This document shows, piece after piece, positions 12,803 to 24,700 of a stretch of 64,000 nt of DNA; the first letter of the stretch is position 1, and every line of letters starts with the position of its first letter. The stretch comes from Bryum argenteum. Its lineage: Eukaryota; Streptophyta; Bryopsida; Bryales; Bryaceae. Below the pieces are notes generated by a model. It made no database searches, was not told the origin of the DNA, and saw only the letters and a list, made by a program, of their open reading frames with translations. The position numbers and the translations under genes are program-made. The stretch is from assembly GCA_037043015.1 (NCBI GenBank), contig CM073329.1, positions 1,566,648-1,630,647 on the forward strand, in the 5' to 3' direction.

Positions 12803-15800
12803 CTAGTCGACGTAGTGCACACCATCCATATGCAAATGCGCCGTTCTGTTAAGACTGACAAGCATTGGCTCACCACGGGTGTTCACAGAGAACGTTGAAA
12901 TCCCCGCATTGTGTACATCTAGTACTCTGAACCTGCCAAATCACAAGCCATACAAAACAGAGCATTGTAAATGGTCATACTCTGGGTTGCCACTCCAAGG
13001 AAAACAAGGATTTTCACTAAGTATTTAATCATATTGTAAATGGTTCAAAATGACTGAGAGTGTAGTTGATCATTGGTAGTCATCTTGATTACAAATATGA
13101 CCAACAATGTTCATGTGGGTACAAACAATCAGGAAATACACTTCAATGACATTAATCATGTTGGTATAGTCGCTTCGGACGATTCAATTACATCCCTTGG
13201 TACGAAAACTATGTTATTCTTTTAGTGTTAAGAGATTGGTTAGCATTTTGGAAGGTAAAAATGTGAGAAAAGGTGACAAGAGAGTTGCAGGGGCTAGAAT
13301 GGATACCTGTCTGGGCCGAGGCCGATTGCTGCACAAAGCATGGCTCGCAGTATGGACTTGTGCGTTACCACCAACAATCTCTCACCCTGAAAATTCACAC
13401 CAAACTGTCGGTATGAGGATTGTTTAACATTCGTAAACAAGGGAAATGGAATGTAAATTAACTTTTCTGGCATACGATTCTCTGAGCTGCACTTGCTCCC
13501 TCCAAGATTAGCCCGAACCAAAAAAAAAAAGAACACGAACAAGAAAAAAACACACTGATCTTCCAGAACATAATATATTGGCACAGGAATCAAATCGGTA
13601 CAACATCATGGAGTGATCCACGATGAAGTTTCGAAAAAGGAACTGTAAACCACGACAGAGTATCAGTACTTAAAATGAGGCAGTGATTTATTCCTCAAAT
13701 AGAATGCCACTGTAAAGGGGTGGTACGTTCAGAGGGTTCGAGTTTCAGAGCTTTAAGAAGCGATATGTGGAAAAAGGGGTGAGATTTGAAGAGATGGAGA
13801 CTAGGAAGAAGAGGTCGAGAGCGGAAGAATGGCTTACAGGAGCCGAGAGAATTTCTTCCCATGCCATCTTGGCTTTGGCCCAAAGCTCCACCACAGGATA
13901 CACACCATCCACATTGAAATTCAACGGGTCTTCCCTCCATTGCTTGAATAGCTCTGGATACTGCTCTCTCGCTTCGGCTGGAAAACAGGCCATTTCCACA
14001 ACATTTGTTCTTGCGTAACTTGAGAATGAAGCTTCAAAATTGCACTAATCGATATGCGGATTCTCAGATTGTACATGAGCAATGATAGGGTGCTATACAT
14101 GAAATACTAGAGTAGTTTTGTTCTGTAAGTGTTGAGGATTGTGCATCAAATAAGTTGCAGTTGAGGAGACGAGACAAATGGGCTTACTGTTCAGCATGCC
14201 CTCGAGAAACAGAAGGTTGGCCTCCCGCAATGTGTCCAGCCATATTATTGGCTCCTCCCTTCCTTCCCATATCAACTCCGCGCTTGTCTGATACCAGAAG
14301 CAACAATTATGTTAGCTCCTACCAATCAAGAATTGACCGACAGTTTGAATTATACAGACCTAGGACCTACAGACTAGCAAAAATGCCCAACCACAAAATC
14401 AAACCTCCGTAAGAGAAACAACTGGTTGCTGTAGGGAGTGATACACATGAAATAGTACTGGCATTTAGTAGTGCACATTTTCTATTCGGAGAACAACCCA
14501 TGTTTGCACAACCAACTTTTCATCACGAAGAAGCTTACATGATGTCTAATCTAAGACCACATTAGATTGATTGTACAGATATGAGTTACAAGTTCATGTG
14601 TAATCAGAGGTTAAAGCGACAATCGGCGGCTTACTTCAATTCACTTCGAACCTTATTCGGTAAGCCACTTTCAGTGGCACCTCTGGATGCTCATTTTTCT
14701 TATACTCGAATCACTTGGTTTTAACCCTTGTCTGCTATGCCACAATTAAGTGGAGCCTCTCATTGTTCATTTATGTTACCTAATCTAGAGTGGATTCAAG
14801 CGCAAACGATCCAGGTACAATGAATAAGAAGATAGATATTTGGATCGATGATAACGGAGAATTCATGGAGGTTGCTTCGACTGGTCTTCAAAGTGAGAAA
14901 GTTCTACACCTTATGAGTATTTCCTCCCTCGAATCTCAGAAGCGTTCGACTTACAGTAGAAAGTTAACACGAATGATGGGACAGAGTAGGAAGGGTACCT
15001 TGGCTCGAGTGATAGGACTGGCGAAGCATGCATCAAATTTGAGCTGAGAAAGCGCGTCCCGAACTCGCACTGCTTGTGCGCATCCAACTTCCGACAGAAC
15101 CGACTTATCTGAGCTTCCCTGGAGCCAAAGATAACCCCACACCCTCACTTTTGTCAAGCAGCCAAATCTCGGTGTTAAGAATCCGAAAAAGAAATGGACT
15201 AATCTCCTTTCTTTGTGAAAAGGAGAAACAATTTCGAAATTTGGAAATGTTCCAAAATGAGCAGTAATCAAAATGTGGAAGTGACTAGAATAAGAGCAAC
15301 TATTGATGTGTTGGGTGTAGCCCTTCAGGAAGTCATGGAATGATGTATTTTTGTTAGGTGTTAGCATAGCAAAGCAAAGCAAATCAAAGCGAAGCAAAGG
15401 GGGTAGGAAGAGTGTAACTGACTTGCACGCGGCCTTCAGCGTTCCAGGAGCTGAGGCCATGGCGGACGAGCATGACGGTCTTGGCATTGGACATGCGCTT
15501 AGGAACCAGAGGCGCTGTGGCGCGTCGAAAATCCGTGGCGCCCCCCGTGAACCATGATGTCTCCGCCACCTTGCTGGCTCCATTGCCTGCTCCGTTTCCG
15601 TTAACGCTCACTGGGGCCAAGCCTGTGGTTGCCCCTGCACACTCAATTCACTTCATTGTTCAATGCCTTGCTTCTCCATTTCAGACCAAGTGCTCAATTG
15701 GGCGAGGGCGAGGGCGAGGGCGAGGCTCGGCTATGGGTGGCGATGGCTTACCGAAGCTAAGCTTGGGCTCATCCGCGGCGGCTCTCACGCAAGTGGCATC

Positions 15801-15962
15801 GACCGATCTCTCACTGGGAGGGCAGCAGCAGCGGCCTCGGAGGGTGCTGGTGCCGGTGCCCCACACCGAAGACGTGAGCTTGGTGGCCGGAGCGGCATCA
15901 GGGCGCAGGCGCGGAGGCCACGAGCAGTAAGTGGCCAGTTTGGGCGTGGCGACGGCATTCAT
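12803..15962 (-). CDS. Plastid phosphoglycerate-mutase-like phosphatase, probably CA1P phosphatase type
   Basis: Seven exons give 330 residues: 15962-15752, 15634-15423, 15118-14999, 14287-14188, 13977-13838, 13386-13307 and 12932-12803. All junctions are GT-AG and in phase. The histidine-phosphatase core has the LVRHGLSSWN motif (phospho-acceptor His129), a FLEGM motif (Glu210) and VVTHKSILRA (His270). Residues 1-90 are rich in Ala, Ser, Thr and Arg with few acids, like a chloroplast transit peptide. The core sequence resembles plant proteins annotated as 2-carboxy-D-arabinitol-1-phosphatase, which dephosphorylates the nocturnal Rubisco inhibitor; a related sugar-phosphate phosphatase is also possible. 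The ATG at 15962 was chosen because exon 2 has no in-frame ATG before Met118. The start of exon 2 has alternative in-phase AG acceptors within about 30 bases. Membership of the family is firm; the exact substrate is inference. Confidence 0.85.
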
Positions 15963-17405
15963 TGCCAATTCTCAAACTTCCTCCTGCCAAGCTTATCAAA
16001 ACGCTCTTGAGCTGCCCCAACTTTCACATACACGCATTTGGGATTCCCCCACACAATCTACAATTATATTTCGGTCATGCAGTCCATGCAGAATCGGGAC
16101 GGAGGGAGAGTACCGGGGAAGGGAGGCGGTGAATGTCCAGATGTCGAAATGATTGTGCAAGGGCCTGATCGTTGGATTGATAGGAGAATCATGATGATTG
16201 CAGACTGCGGGAGAGAGAAGAGGAGTCTGTGGTGGTGAAAGCATGGCCCCTGTTGGAAGTGGCAACTGGGATTGGATAATACGACCACACCTTCGCTCCG
16301 TGGACGCCCTCCATTTGTGCATACCGCAGTGATTTGTGGTCTCTCCCCCTCTTGTCGTCTCCTCTCCCCTGGCATCCCCCCTCTCAAAGATTTTTGCGCT
16401 TTTCTTAAAGCTCTTACTAGTTTTGTCATCTCTAAAAAGTTATCCGACAACCAAGATGACAGCTGGTTTGATTAACCCAGTAACATTTGTCCTTCAAACA
16501 TTGTGGAAGAATATGTGTCACTTGTTGAATGACTTCCGAAAAATGTGATAATGATACCTATGATCAACTTCTTAATAAAATGAAAGGAGAACCTTACACC
16601 TTGTAAAAACCTAAAAGGGATTGCTGAATGATTCGAATCACGAACAAGAAGTATAAGGAACCATCCAGTGATCGAGGTGATTAATTCATTAAATAATATC
16701 AAGTTTCGGATATTGATGTTTTGTAAACAGATAGAGGAATTCCCAAACTTAGGCAATTTTGGCATCAGTGATATGGTAAAATACTAAAATTCAGCGAGAT
16801 TTCAAGTTCTCGTAGTCAGGGCGACAAGATTCTTGGAGATAGTAAAAGCTAGGTGCATTTCTTTGTACTCTTTTTTGTTACATTTTGTGATAAGGACGTG
16901 GACGGTAAACCAAGTGGTAGGCCCTAATACAGGATAGCCTTGGGTCCTGGGGACCCAGATTACAAGCCTCAGAAGTTCTCACAACTCGCTATTGAGTGAA
17001 AAACATCTAAGAAAAGCCACAATTAACTTGCGAAAAACTCAGTGCGTGAAAAAGAAAGATGTCAGCTTGACATCTTCGTCATCTGTCTTCATAATACAGA
17101 AGATTACTAATTATAAAATTCATAGAACTGATACAAACATCATCTTGTAAAACTTCTGATATCCAGGACCCATGTATATGGATGGACGTATGGGAGCACT
17201 CTCGGAGCCATCACACCCCTGTTGGCTTCCTGAAACCGAGAAGCTCACAAAACCACCATACAAGCCGCTATCTTGCTATCCAGAAAGACCTACTACTAAA
17301 AATCCAACACTACAAATGATAGTACACGAATCGGATACTGATCTCGCTGTCGATCCGATAGCCAATATAAAAAAACTTAGGTCTGGTGAGGGTCCTACAC
17401 GAGTA
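15963..17405. other. Intergenic spacer between phosphatase and MOR1 genes
   Basis: Holds the probable leader and promoter of the phosphatase gene (GC-richer, 15963-16400) and the 3' flank of MOR1 (about 16500-17405). ORFs on both strands are short and show no conserved product. Nothing else is recognisable. Confidence 0.6.
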
Positions 17406-20400
17406 TCATCTTTGGGTGATCTCATATTCCAACCCACCCCCCGCCTTCAGTCTTTCCATGCGCGCTTGCAGGCCTGAAAGGGCCTTGTCCTCACCTACAT
17501 CACCACTCGAACTGGACCGAGAATGTGAACCATTCGTAGAAAAATTTGTCGTTCCAGTTGCTGCTCCTGCTTGAATGCTTTTCATCCTCTCCCTTATTGC
17601 ATCGAGAGTGCCTCCCATAGCTTGATTGTGGGGCTTCAAATCATCAAAACCTACACAAGTGCCATGTCGAATATCAGAGATAGCGCTCCAGCAGGAAAGG
17701 AACGATAGCGAAAGAGGATCAGAGCTTTACCTTGAGGATTAGCCATAACATTATGTCCCGCAGATGACTTCAAGGGCAGTGATTCCGCATACTCAGGTGA
17801 CCTGGTGTCTGAATACGTAGAGCTACTATTATCCTCAAATGCATGGCTCCCACTTTCCACTCCCTGGACCCTTCCTCGATGCTGAAATGAAGTTGCTGAT
17901 TTGTTGTATGTAGCTGTCGGAGGAGACACTGGTGGAGGTGTAGCAATAGGAATGCTTCCGAAAGTTCTACCAGCAGCTACGTTTCTTTCCATCTGCCAAA
18001 CACAAACACATTGCATTAGTTTGCATCCACATGGAGTGTCAACAAGTTCAAAATTTGCTTGATATCCAACCTGGGCAATGCCATCGCTGATATAAGTCCG
18101 GAAAGCTTCACTTGCATTTTGCAGCTGGGAGAATATGTCGACCTGATAAGATAGAGGTCATGTCAGGAGAACGATTTCAATGACAAAATCTCGGTACTCC
18201 GAATAGAGACAATCAGAAGAAGATCCAGCTTCAAAATGAACAAAATCCAAACCTGAGGATACAACTGTGTGATGCGGTACAACTCATAGAGTCCAATTGT
18301 GCAGGTCTGTTTGTCACCAATCTTCTTGAACACCGCAGCTAGCTCTTGCTGCAAAATTCCAAAATTTGATGAACAGAACATCACAAACATGCATACTTCG
18401 TTGACAGGAAAGGAAATAATTGGGAGCAATCACGAGAATACAAAGCAGAGGGCAAAGCGTACTTTTAGCTGGGTCTCTGCAGAATGATTTGACGGTGAAG
18501 AACCTCCGTTGTTTGAAGCAGACCACTGAGTTTGTCCAACTGTTCCCAAGGTCTACGAGATTCCACGCAGATAAGAACCGAACGCCCATCAACACACTTA
18601 TACCGCCAATTGAGTAAAAAGTACATACCATACCCGAAAGAAAAAAGAAACAAATAAGGTAGCATGCAATAGATGCTTCTAATATTGCATTGAAACAAAT
18701 TGACAATCCTCGTTTGAGAATTTCTAGTCTATTCCTCCACATATTTACAGGCGTCTACGTGACTGATCCTGCTGTACAGGGACACTTCGCCTATATTAAC
18801 GTCACAACTCAACTAAGACACCCTAATTAGTGCCCGAAGAAACACTGAGATTCTAGAAACCACTGCTACATCAACTTCAAGAATATATCATATCCATCGC
18901 CCAAACTGATTCCATTCTCGGCCTATTAATGAACAGAGAGATATAAATCTCCAAACTATCTATTTAAGAGAAAATTAACTTCCGTATCAAAGCACCTGAA
19001 GGTTGAGGTCGATGTAAGCAAGGATGATAGGCTGAGGCTCCAGATCGATCGGCACCAAAGAAAGGTGACCTTTGATAGCAGTTCCACGAAGCTTAACCAA
19101 CTCATGCAACAGAGTTTTCACCATCCGCAAGGGCTTGTCATCAGCTCCAGCTCTGTTTCAGGCAACTTTCATAAGTACTATGAAGAGAAGGAAATATTCT
19201 GATAAGGTTGGAAACTATGGTACAACTGCAGATATCATAAATATCAGAGATACTTGCCGTCCACGATAATGCTCGAATGAAAAGAACAGCGATACAAGTG
19301 GTAAAGAAAAGCTAAGCATACCTTTTCCTGATTTCTGCCATTCCCAGCTCTTCAAAGTACCTATGGATACTTTGAAGGATGCGGTCAAGATCCACTTCAA
19401 GCAATGTGGAGCCAAGGACCTGCCACCAAAATGAGTAGTTAAAATCGGATTTAATCAAGTAACATCTACCCCTGATCTCTGCAAAAAAATTACTAAACCG
19501 AAGTACTGAAGAACAAGAAGAGTGTCTGACCTTCGTGAGCTTGATAAGGCACTTGACAACAAGATCAAGAAATTTCTGATTCCTGACGACTGCTGTCCCT
19601 TCTTGACGACCAGTGAACTTGGTTGAATCCATAGGGCGTAACAAGTATATAAGAACAATGAATGCTGATGTGCGATCGGCATTTTCCTAAAGGGACCACC
19701 AAAATCAAAGACGGCGAAATCCGAAATGTCAATACCGCCATACTCTTGCTGAGTATTGATCATGAAATAGAGAAGCACTAATGAAGCGGATTCAGATCTA
19801 GTATACACTAGATAATGCTTGACAACAAAAGAATTGAAGCCCACTAAAATTCCAATAAATTAATCGAATGAGTTTTGACGACTTAGAATCTAGAATTAGC
19901 TGCGACCTTATGAAGACGATACAGTCCTCTAGCATAACCAAATCAACTCAATATGAAAAATTACCAGGATTTTGAGCATCAAAACATTCATAGCCTTCAA
20001 CAGCTGACTACCGTCATCCATAAGCAAGACCCGCTCGTCCAACAGCCAAACCAGAAGTTCAGTAATTAGGTTGTGCAGAGTGCCTTCCTTAACAGCCCTT
20101 GCTAGTTTTTTCACTTGGAATGTCTGCGCGAGGTACGATTATAGAGTGAGTAAGACATGGGCATTTTGGAAGGATTTCCTTCACAGATCAGATATATCAT
20201 TCTGCAACCACAATACAACATTCCTAAACATGGAATGTCAGAATGCTGTAGTGAACGTGAAACATACCTGCATGAGGGTGTTGAGAACATATTTACAAGA
20301 CCTCGAAGAAGCTCCCGCAAGGCCTAAATTGAAAGTAGTAGTGACCTGGTATTCAAGGTAAATTGGTGAGAAAAGTACACATTCCAAATCAACCCACAAT

Positions 20401-21763
20401 AAAATATCAGCTTCGAACTCATTGTTGAAATCTGCAGAGTAACGAACTGGAAGGGACGTTCAGTCAATTCAGTATATTCTAATTAGCAGACCTGATTCGC
20501 TTAAGTGAGAATTACCGCAATTTAAGACTTCAATGCAACTGCTATAGACCACCATACACGAGAGAGGCTTCTGGTTGCAATTCAATGTTCAGATATCATA
20601 CCTTCACAAAGAGGGTGGTTACAAGAAGGTCGGCATCATTTGCAAGTTCATCTAAAGCGCCGCTGTCTGGATCTCCCGCAGCTTTAGCCAACTCGTGACA
20701 GACTAGCTTCAGACCATCCACAACCTGAAGATGATGCAGAAAGGTGAGATCTTACTGAAAAATTAGACCCTACATAATACAAGTGAATAAACTGATGGAT
20801 TGATGATCCAAGTTAAACTTCGAGGCATCAGTAAGTCTCAACAAATGACTAACCATACTTAATACCATATTCAGTGACAAGATAAGTTCTTTGGACAATC
20901 TGTTCACAATTACTAAACAAAAATATAACTGTACGAAAATATATAATGAGATAGTTGATATCATTAGGAGCAACTGAATATTGAAAGTTCACAGCACCTG
21001 CTCTGATGATGTCGCATTGTTGATAATATCCAGAGCTTCGTTCCAGTCCAATGGACTTGATTGCCGCATGTTTCCATGAGGACCCTCAATTCCAACCTCT
21101 ATGTGCCCATTACTTGATCCAGAACTGGTATAAGCAGAATGCATTTATCCCAGTAACTATCAGAAAACAACGACTAGAAACAAATTCAAGTGCAATGAAC
21201 TTCCCTTTAGAAAGCTCATTCAATTCGCTCCGACACAAAAACGTATCTAAAGATACAGTGTAACAGAAAAAGGCAGAAGTCTCAGATCCCTCGTATGACA
21301 AGATGAACATATTGGACCAATAACGACTGGTAGAAAGTAACATTCTAAAATAAAAATGAACATAATGTGCCATCACCAGTAATTGCTAATACACAGACAA
21401 TGCCATTCAAGTTGATTCCAGTGATCAGCTCTACGGCCTTAAACTGCTGCTTAAAAAATGACTAACAAAAATGTGTATAACCTGTTCTGTTCTTGCTAAA
21501 GCAAGTTACAGACAAGGCATCCTTTAACCGCAGCATTCCTAAACTAGACCATACTACCCAAAAGTTCTCATGATTATTGATGCTTATCCCTTGGCAGTGG
21601 GAGAGAAGCAGACGCAATTCCACTGTATTCCGACTGACCTGGTATCCACAGCAGAGCGCTTTACAGAAGCCCTTCCCTCGTCTGCTCTCGCCTCGAGAGC
21701 TCTAGCCTCCTCTGCTCTGGCTCCACCCGGTTTGCCTTCCTTTCGCTTATCCATCTCTCGAGC
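17406..21763 (-). other. MOR1: MOR1 exons 41-53: C-terminal region
   Basis: Exons 21763-21639, 21124-20998, 20724-20602, 20345-20268, 20123-19965, 19686-19531, 19419-19322, 19152-18996, 18552-18463, 18348-18253, 18142-18071, 17992-17731 and 17650-17406 encode residues 1396-1990. Exon 41 is a charged helix with a local expansion. Then come SCKYVLNTLMQ, LVVKCLIKLTK, ADDKPLRMVKTLLHELVKL and KKIGDKQTCTIGLYELY. A disordered Ser/Pro stretch and the conserved final DEKALSGLQARMERLK close the protein. Confidence 0.92.
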
Positions 21764-24700
21764 CTGGAGTAAAAAATGAATAAAAACCATGAAATTCAGT
21801 CTGGAGGTGGAACTATCTACACATCCGAAAACAATACAACAATCAGAATTGACATCGTACCGTCCACTTGAACTTCTCATCCATGACCCCTTTCTGTGCG
21901 CCTGTAATCTTGCCGACATACCTCCAGATATCTTCACCTGCAGATCAGAATAGACAGCACAAGCAAATGATCAAATAGTGTCAAACAAATAAAGCCAGGG
22001 AGCAGCAATCTAAAGCTAAAGAACATGTTCATTGAATCTCTATGTTAAGACATGGTCAAGATCAGCTTCTAACCGATGTAACATACACCTGACCAGCGTT
22101 GTTCAAAAGGAAAATGAGGGGACAGCTCTCAAAATCAAGAAGTCTTAAATAACGAGACCAAAGAGTAAAACATGACAATGACCCACCCAGAATCTTATAT
22201 GCGGTTGCCAACGCTGCCAATGATGCTTTCCGAATATCACCATCTCTTTCAACAGTCAGAGCTGCGATGGATGCCAACGCTTTGGTGGAACCCACGATCT
22301 GTATCAAATGAAATGAACCTTTTTCCGATCAACAAATAGAAATATACGAACTCAAAAGACAACTAGCCAGGACAATAAGGTTCCAGATTCACAAAAGAGA
22401 AATCAGACTACAACAAAAGTAAGAACCCCAATATATTAAGGCCGTGCAGGTCGGATAAACCAAGCAGACAAACAAACAGCTAACAACAACACACTACTTC
22501 TGATATCATCATAAAACAACCAGCACTGTAACGACAGCAAGGGACCCGCCTCGTAAACGCACCAAATTCTAGCATACAGTCACATAGGCCCTTCTTAGCA
22601 TCAAAACCAATAAAATAAAATAAAAGATAACCAGAAGAACAAATGAAGCAAGAGGTACCTCAACACCGCACTGCTCTATCATAAATTCAATATTTTCAAC
22701 GCACTCGATCCTCGTGCGATTGTTCTTGGACTTAAGACCGACTGTCATATATACGAACACTTTCGGCGCCGGGTAGATGGAGCATAATAACCTTGTCAAC
22801 TCCCGAATTTTCTCACGGACCTTTTCGATGTTATGTCCAGACTGTTTCAGACAAAGAACTGGTCAGATAAAGTGAACAGTGGTGAATGTAGGAAGGTTCA
22901 AACTATTCCAAATACATTAAGCTGACAATATGATCAAGAAGAAAGTTCTTGCCCACGCCTGAGATGTAAACGTACCTTCTCCACCAAACAGGGAAACAAG
23001 ATGCTTGATTCATACTCACTGAACATGTACGCTTCGCCCTTCAAACCCTCTATTAGATCAAAGAGGAAGTCAATGACCTGAATCAAAACAACGAACGGTG
23101 GATAAAGCTTCCATCAGAATGAGTAACAACACTTGAGCCTAAGGTGTCTAGCATGGACATACAATCCGGCAGATTAAAAAGAGATCCTACGACCTTGTCA
23201 CCTCTACTGGATATTTCCAGATCAGCATTGGATGAAGTTCAAGGGCCAGTCTCACCTTAAGAAGACAAGTTGTATTCGATTCAGCGAATCGTAACGAGCT
23301 CCATCGGAAAATAACATCCAGAATCTCGATAATCTCCTTGGTATGATTTGGGATAGCCTATAAACAAGATAAAGGAAACAGTTTCAGTACTTAAGGCATG
23401 CTGCGGAACGTGATACTACTAAGTCCGTTCCTAACCATTGACCATCCGGGAGCTCAAAGCAGACTTCAACAAAACTATCCCGTAAACGGCCAGATTTGGA
23501 GTAAAACATGGCATTCTGTAAGTGAGTACCGTCCAGCAGATAAAACTGTGGTCAGAGTCTAATCTTCAGGATGGAAAGATAACTACTATTGATCAATAGA
23601 CTGCGTGTACTGCATAAGACTCTTCACTTAAAAATTCCTCTAAATCTGCTGTACTAATACGAGGTGAGTGAAAATTCACGAACCCTTTGGAGCAACTCAA
23701 GGCCGTCAATCTGTTTCTTGAAATCCGGACTTAGGAGTTTCTTCTGAAGATCTTCCCGGAAGAACTTCACAATGTCAGCCTGGAGTCACGAGAATAAGGA
23801 GTGACGTAGTTAAGACAAAAGCAATAACATGCAAAAATATCACACATTAAAGCAGATCTAGAACAGATACTAGCGTAACTTTAACAAAGGTGCAAATGAA
23901 TCTCTCGGATCACCTCAACTTCCTGTGGCTGTTCTCGTCTCGCAGCGTCATCAAACTTATACTTCCGAAAATTCAACCTTTCTCGTTCGGCCTAGACAAA
24001 CAACATAACGTCATCCACACCGTGAATAAAAACTCCAATATAGTTTTTATAAAAAAAAAAAAAAGTCTCGAAGCAAACAAGGACCTCAATTGTTTCCGTC
24101 CCCAAAGGAGAAAATTTTAGCGCACGCTATCAGAAAGGTACGAGTACAAGGGAATTAATGAAAGTCCACCTTGTGTGAGTCCTTCAGATTGAAAAGTGGC
24201 TGTCCTGCCATTTGAGAATCGTAAGCCTCAGCAGCTAACGTCGCTGATGTCTTGGTTTGTTTCGGGCCCGATTGTCTCTGTCAAACGGCATTCCGTCTAA
24301 GTAATTAATGTTGCGAAATGTTGGTACTGAGTAAAAATGACTAAGACAAGAAAAAAAGCCTGGCCGAAGTGAAACCTAACTAGCTCCATGTCCCTACCAG
24401 AGTGCTGTGCTGCCGCTATAGATCAAAAGTGAAACTAGAAAGTCAATATCTTACTGGCCGTAAATGATTACATCAAGGATAGGCATGTCTTTATTGAGGA
24501 AGTTGCTTATGAAGAAATATACGATAAAGATGAAAGGAATTTCAGCGCTTACAGTAGCTGCTCCACGGCTAATGGTACTAGGATTTCTACTAGACGCCCG
24601 AACCTCAGAGGTAGGACCTTTACTTCCAGCTTTGGGAGTAGTGCTTGCACTTGTGAAAGAATCTTCTGAGGCACCTGCAAGAAAAACAAATGTCAAAATA

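Noticed and set aside
15384..15620. A TTG start at 15620 for the phosphatase
   Set aside because: Not a credible start in a nuclear gene. A GT-AG intron links this frame to an upstream ATG exon with a transit peptide.
15472..15930. Plus-strand ORFs opposite the phosphatase gene
   Set aside because: They lie antisense to exons 1-2 whose sense reading has the RHG motif and a transit peptide. The plus reading has no family resemblance.
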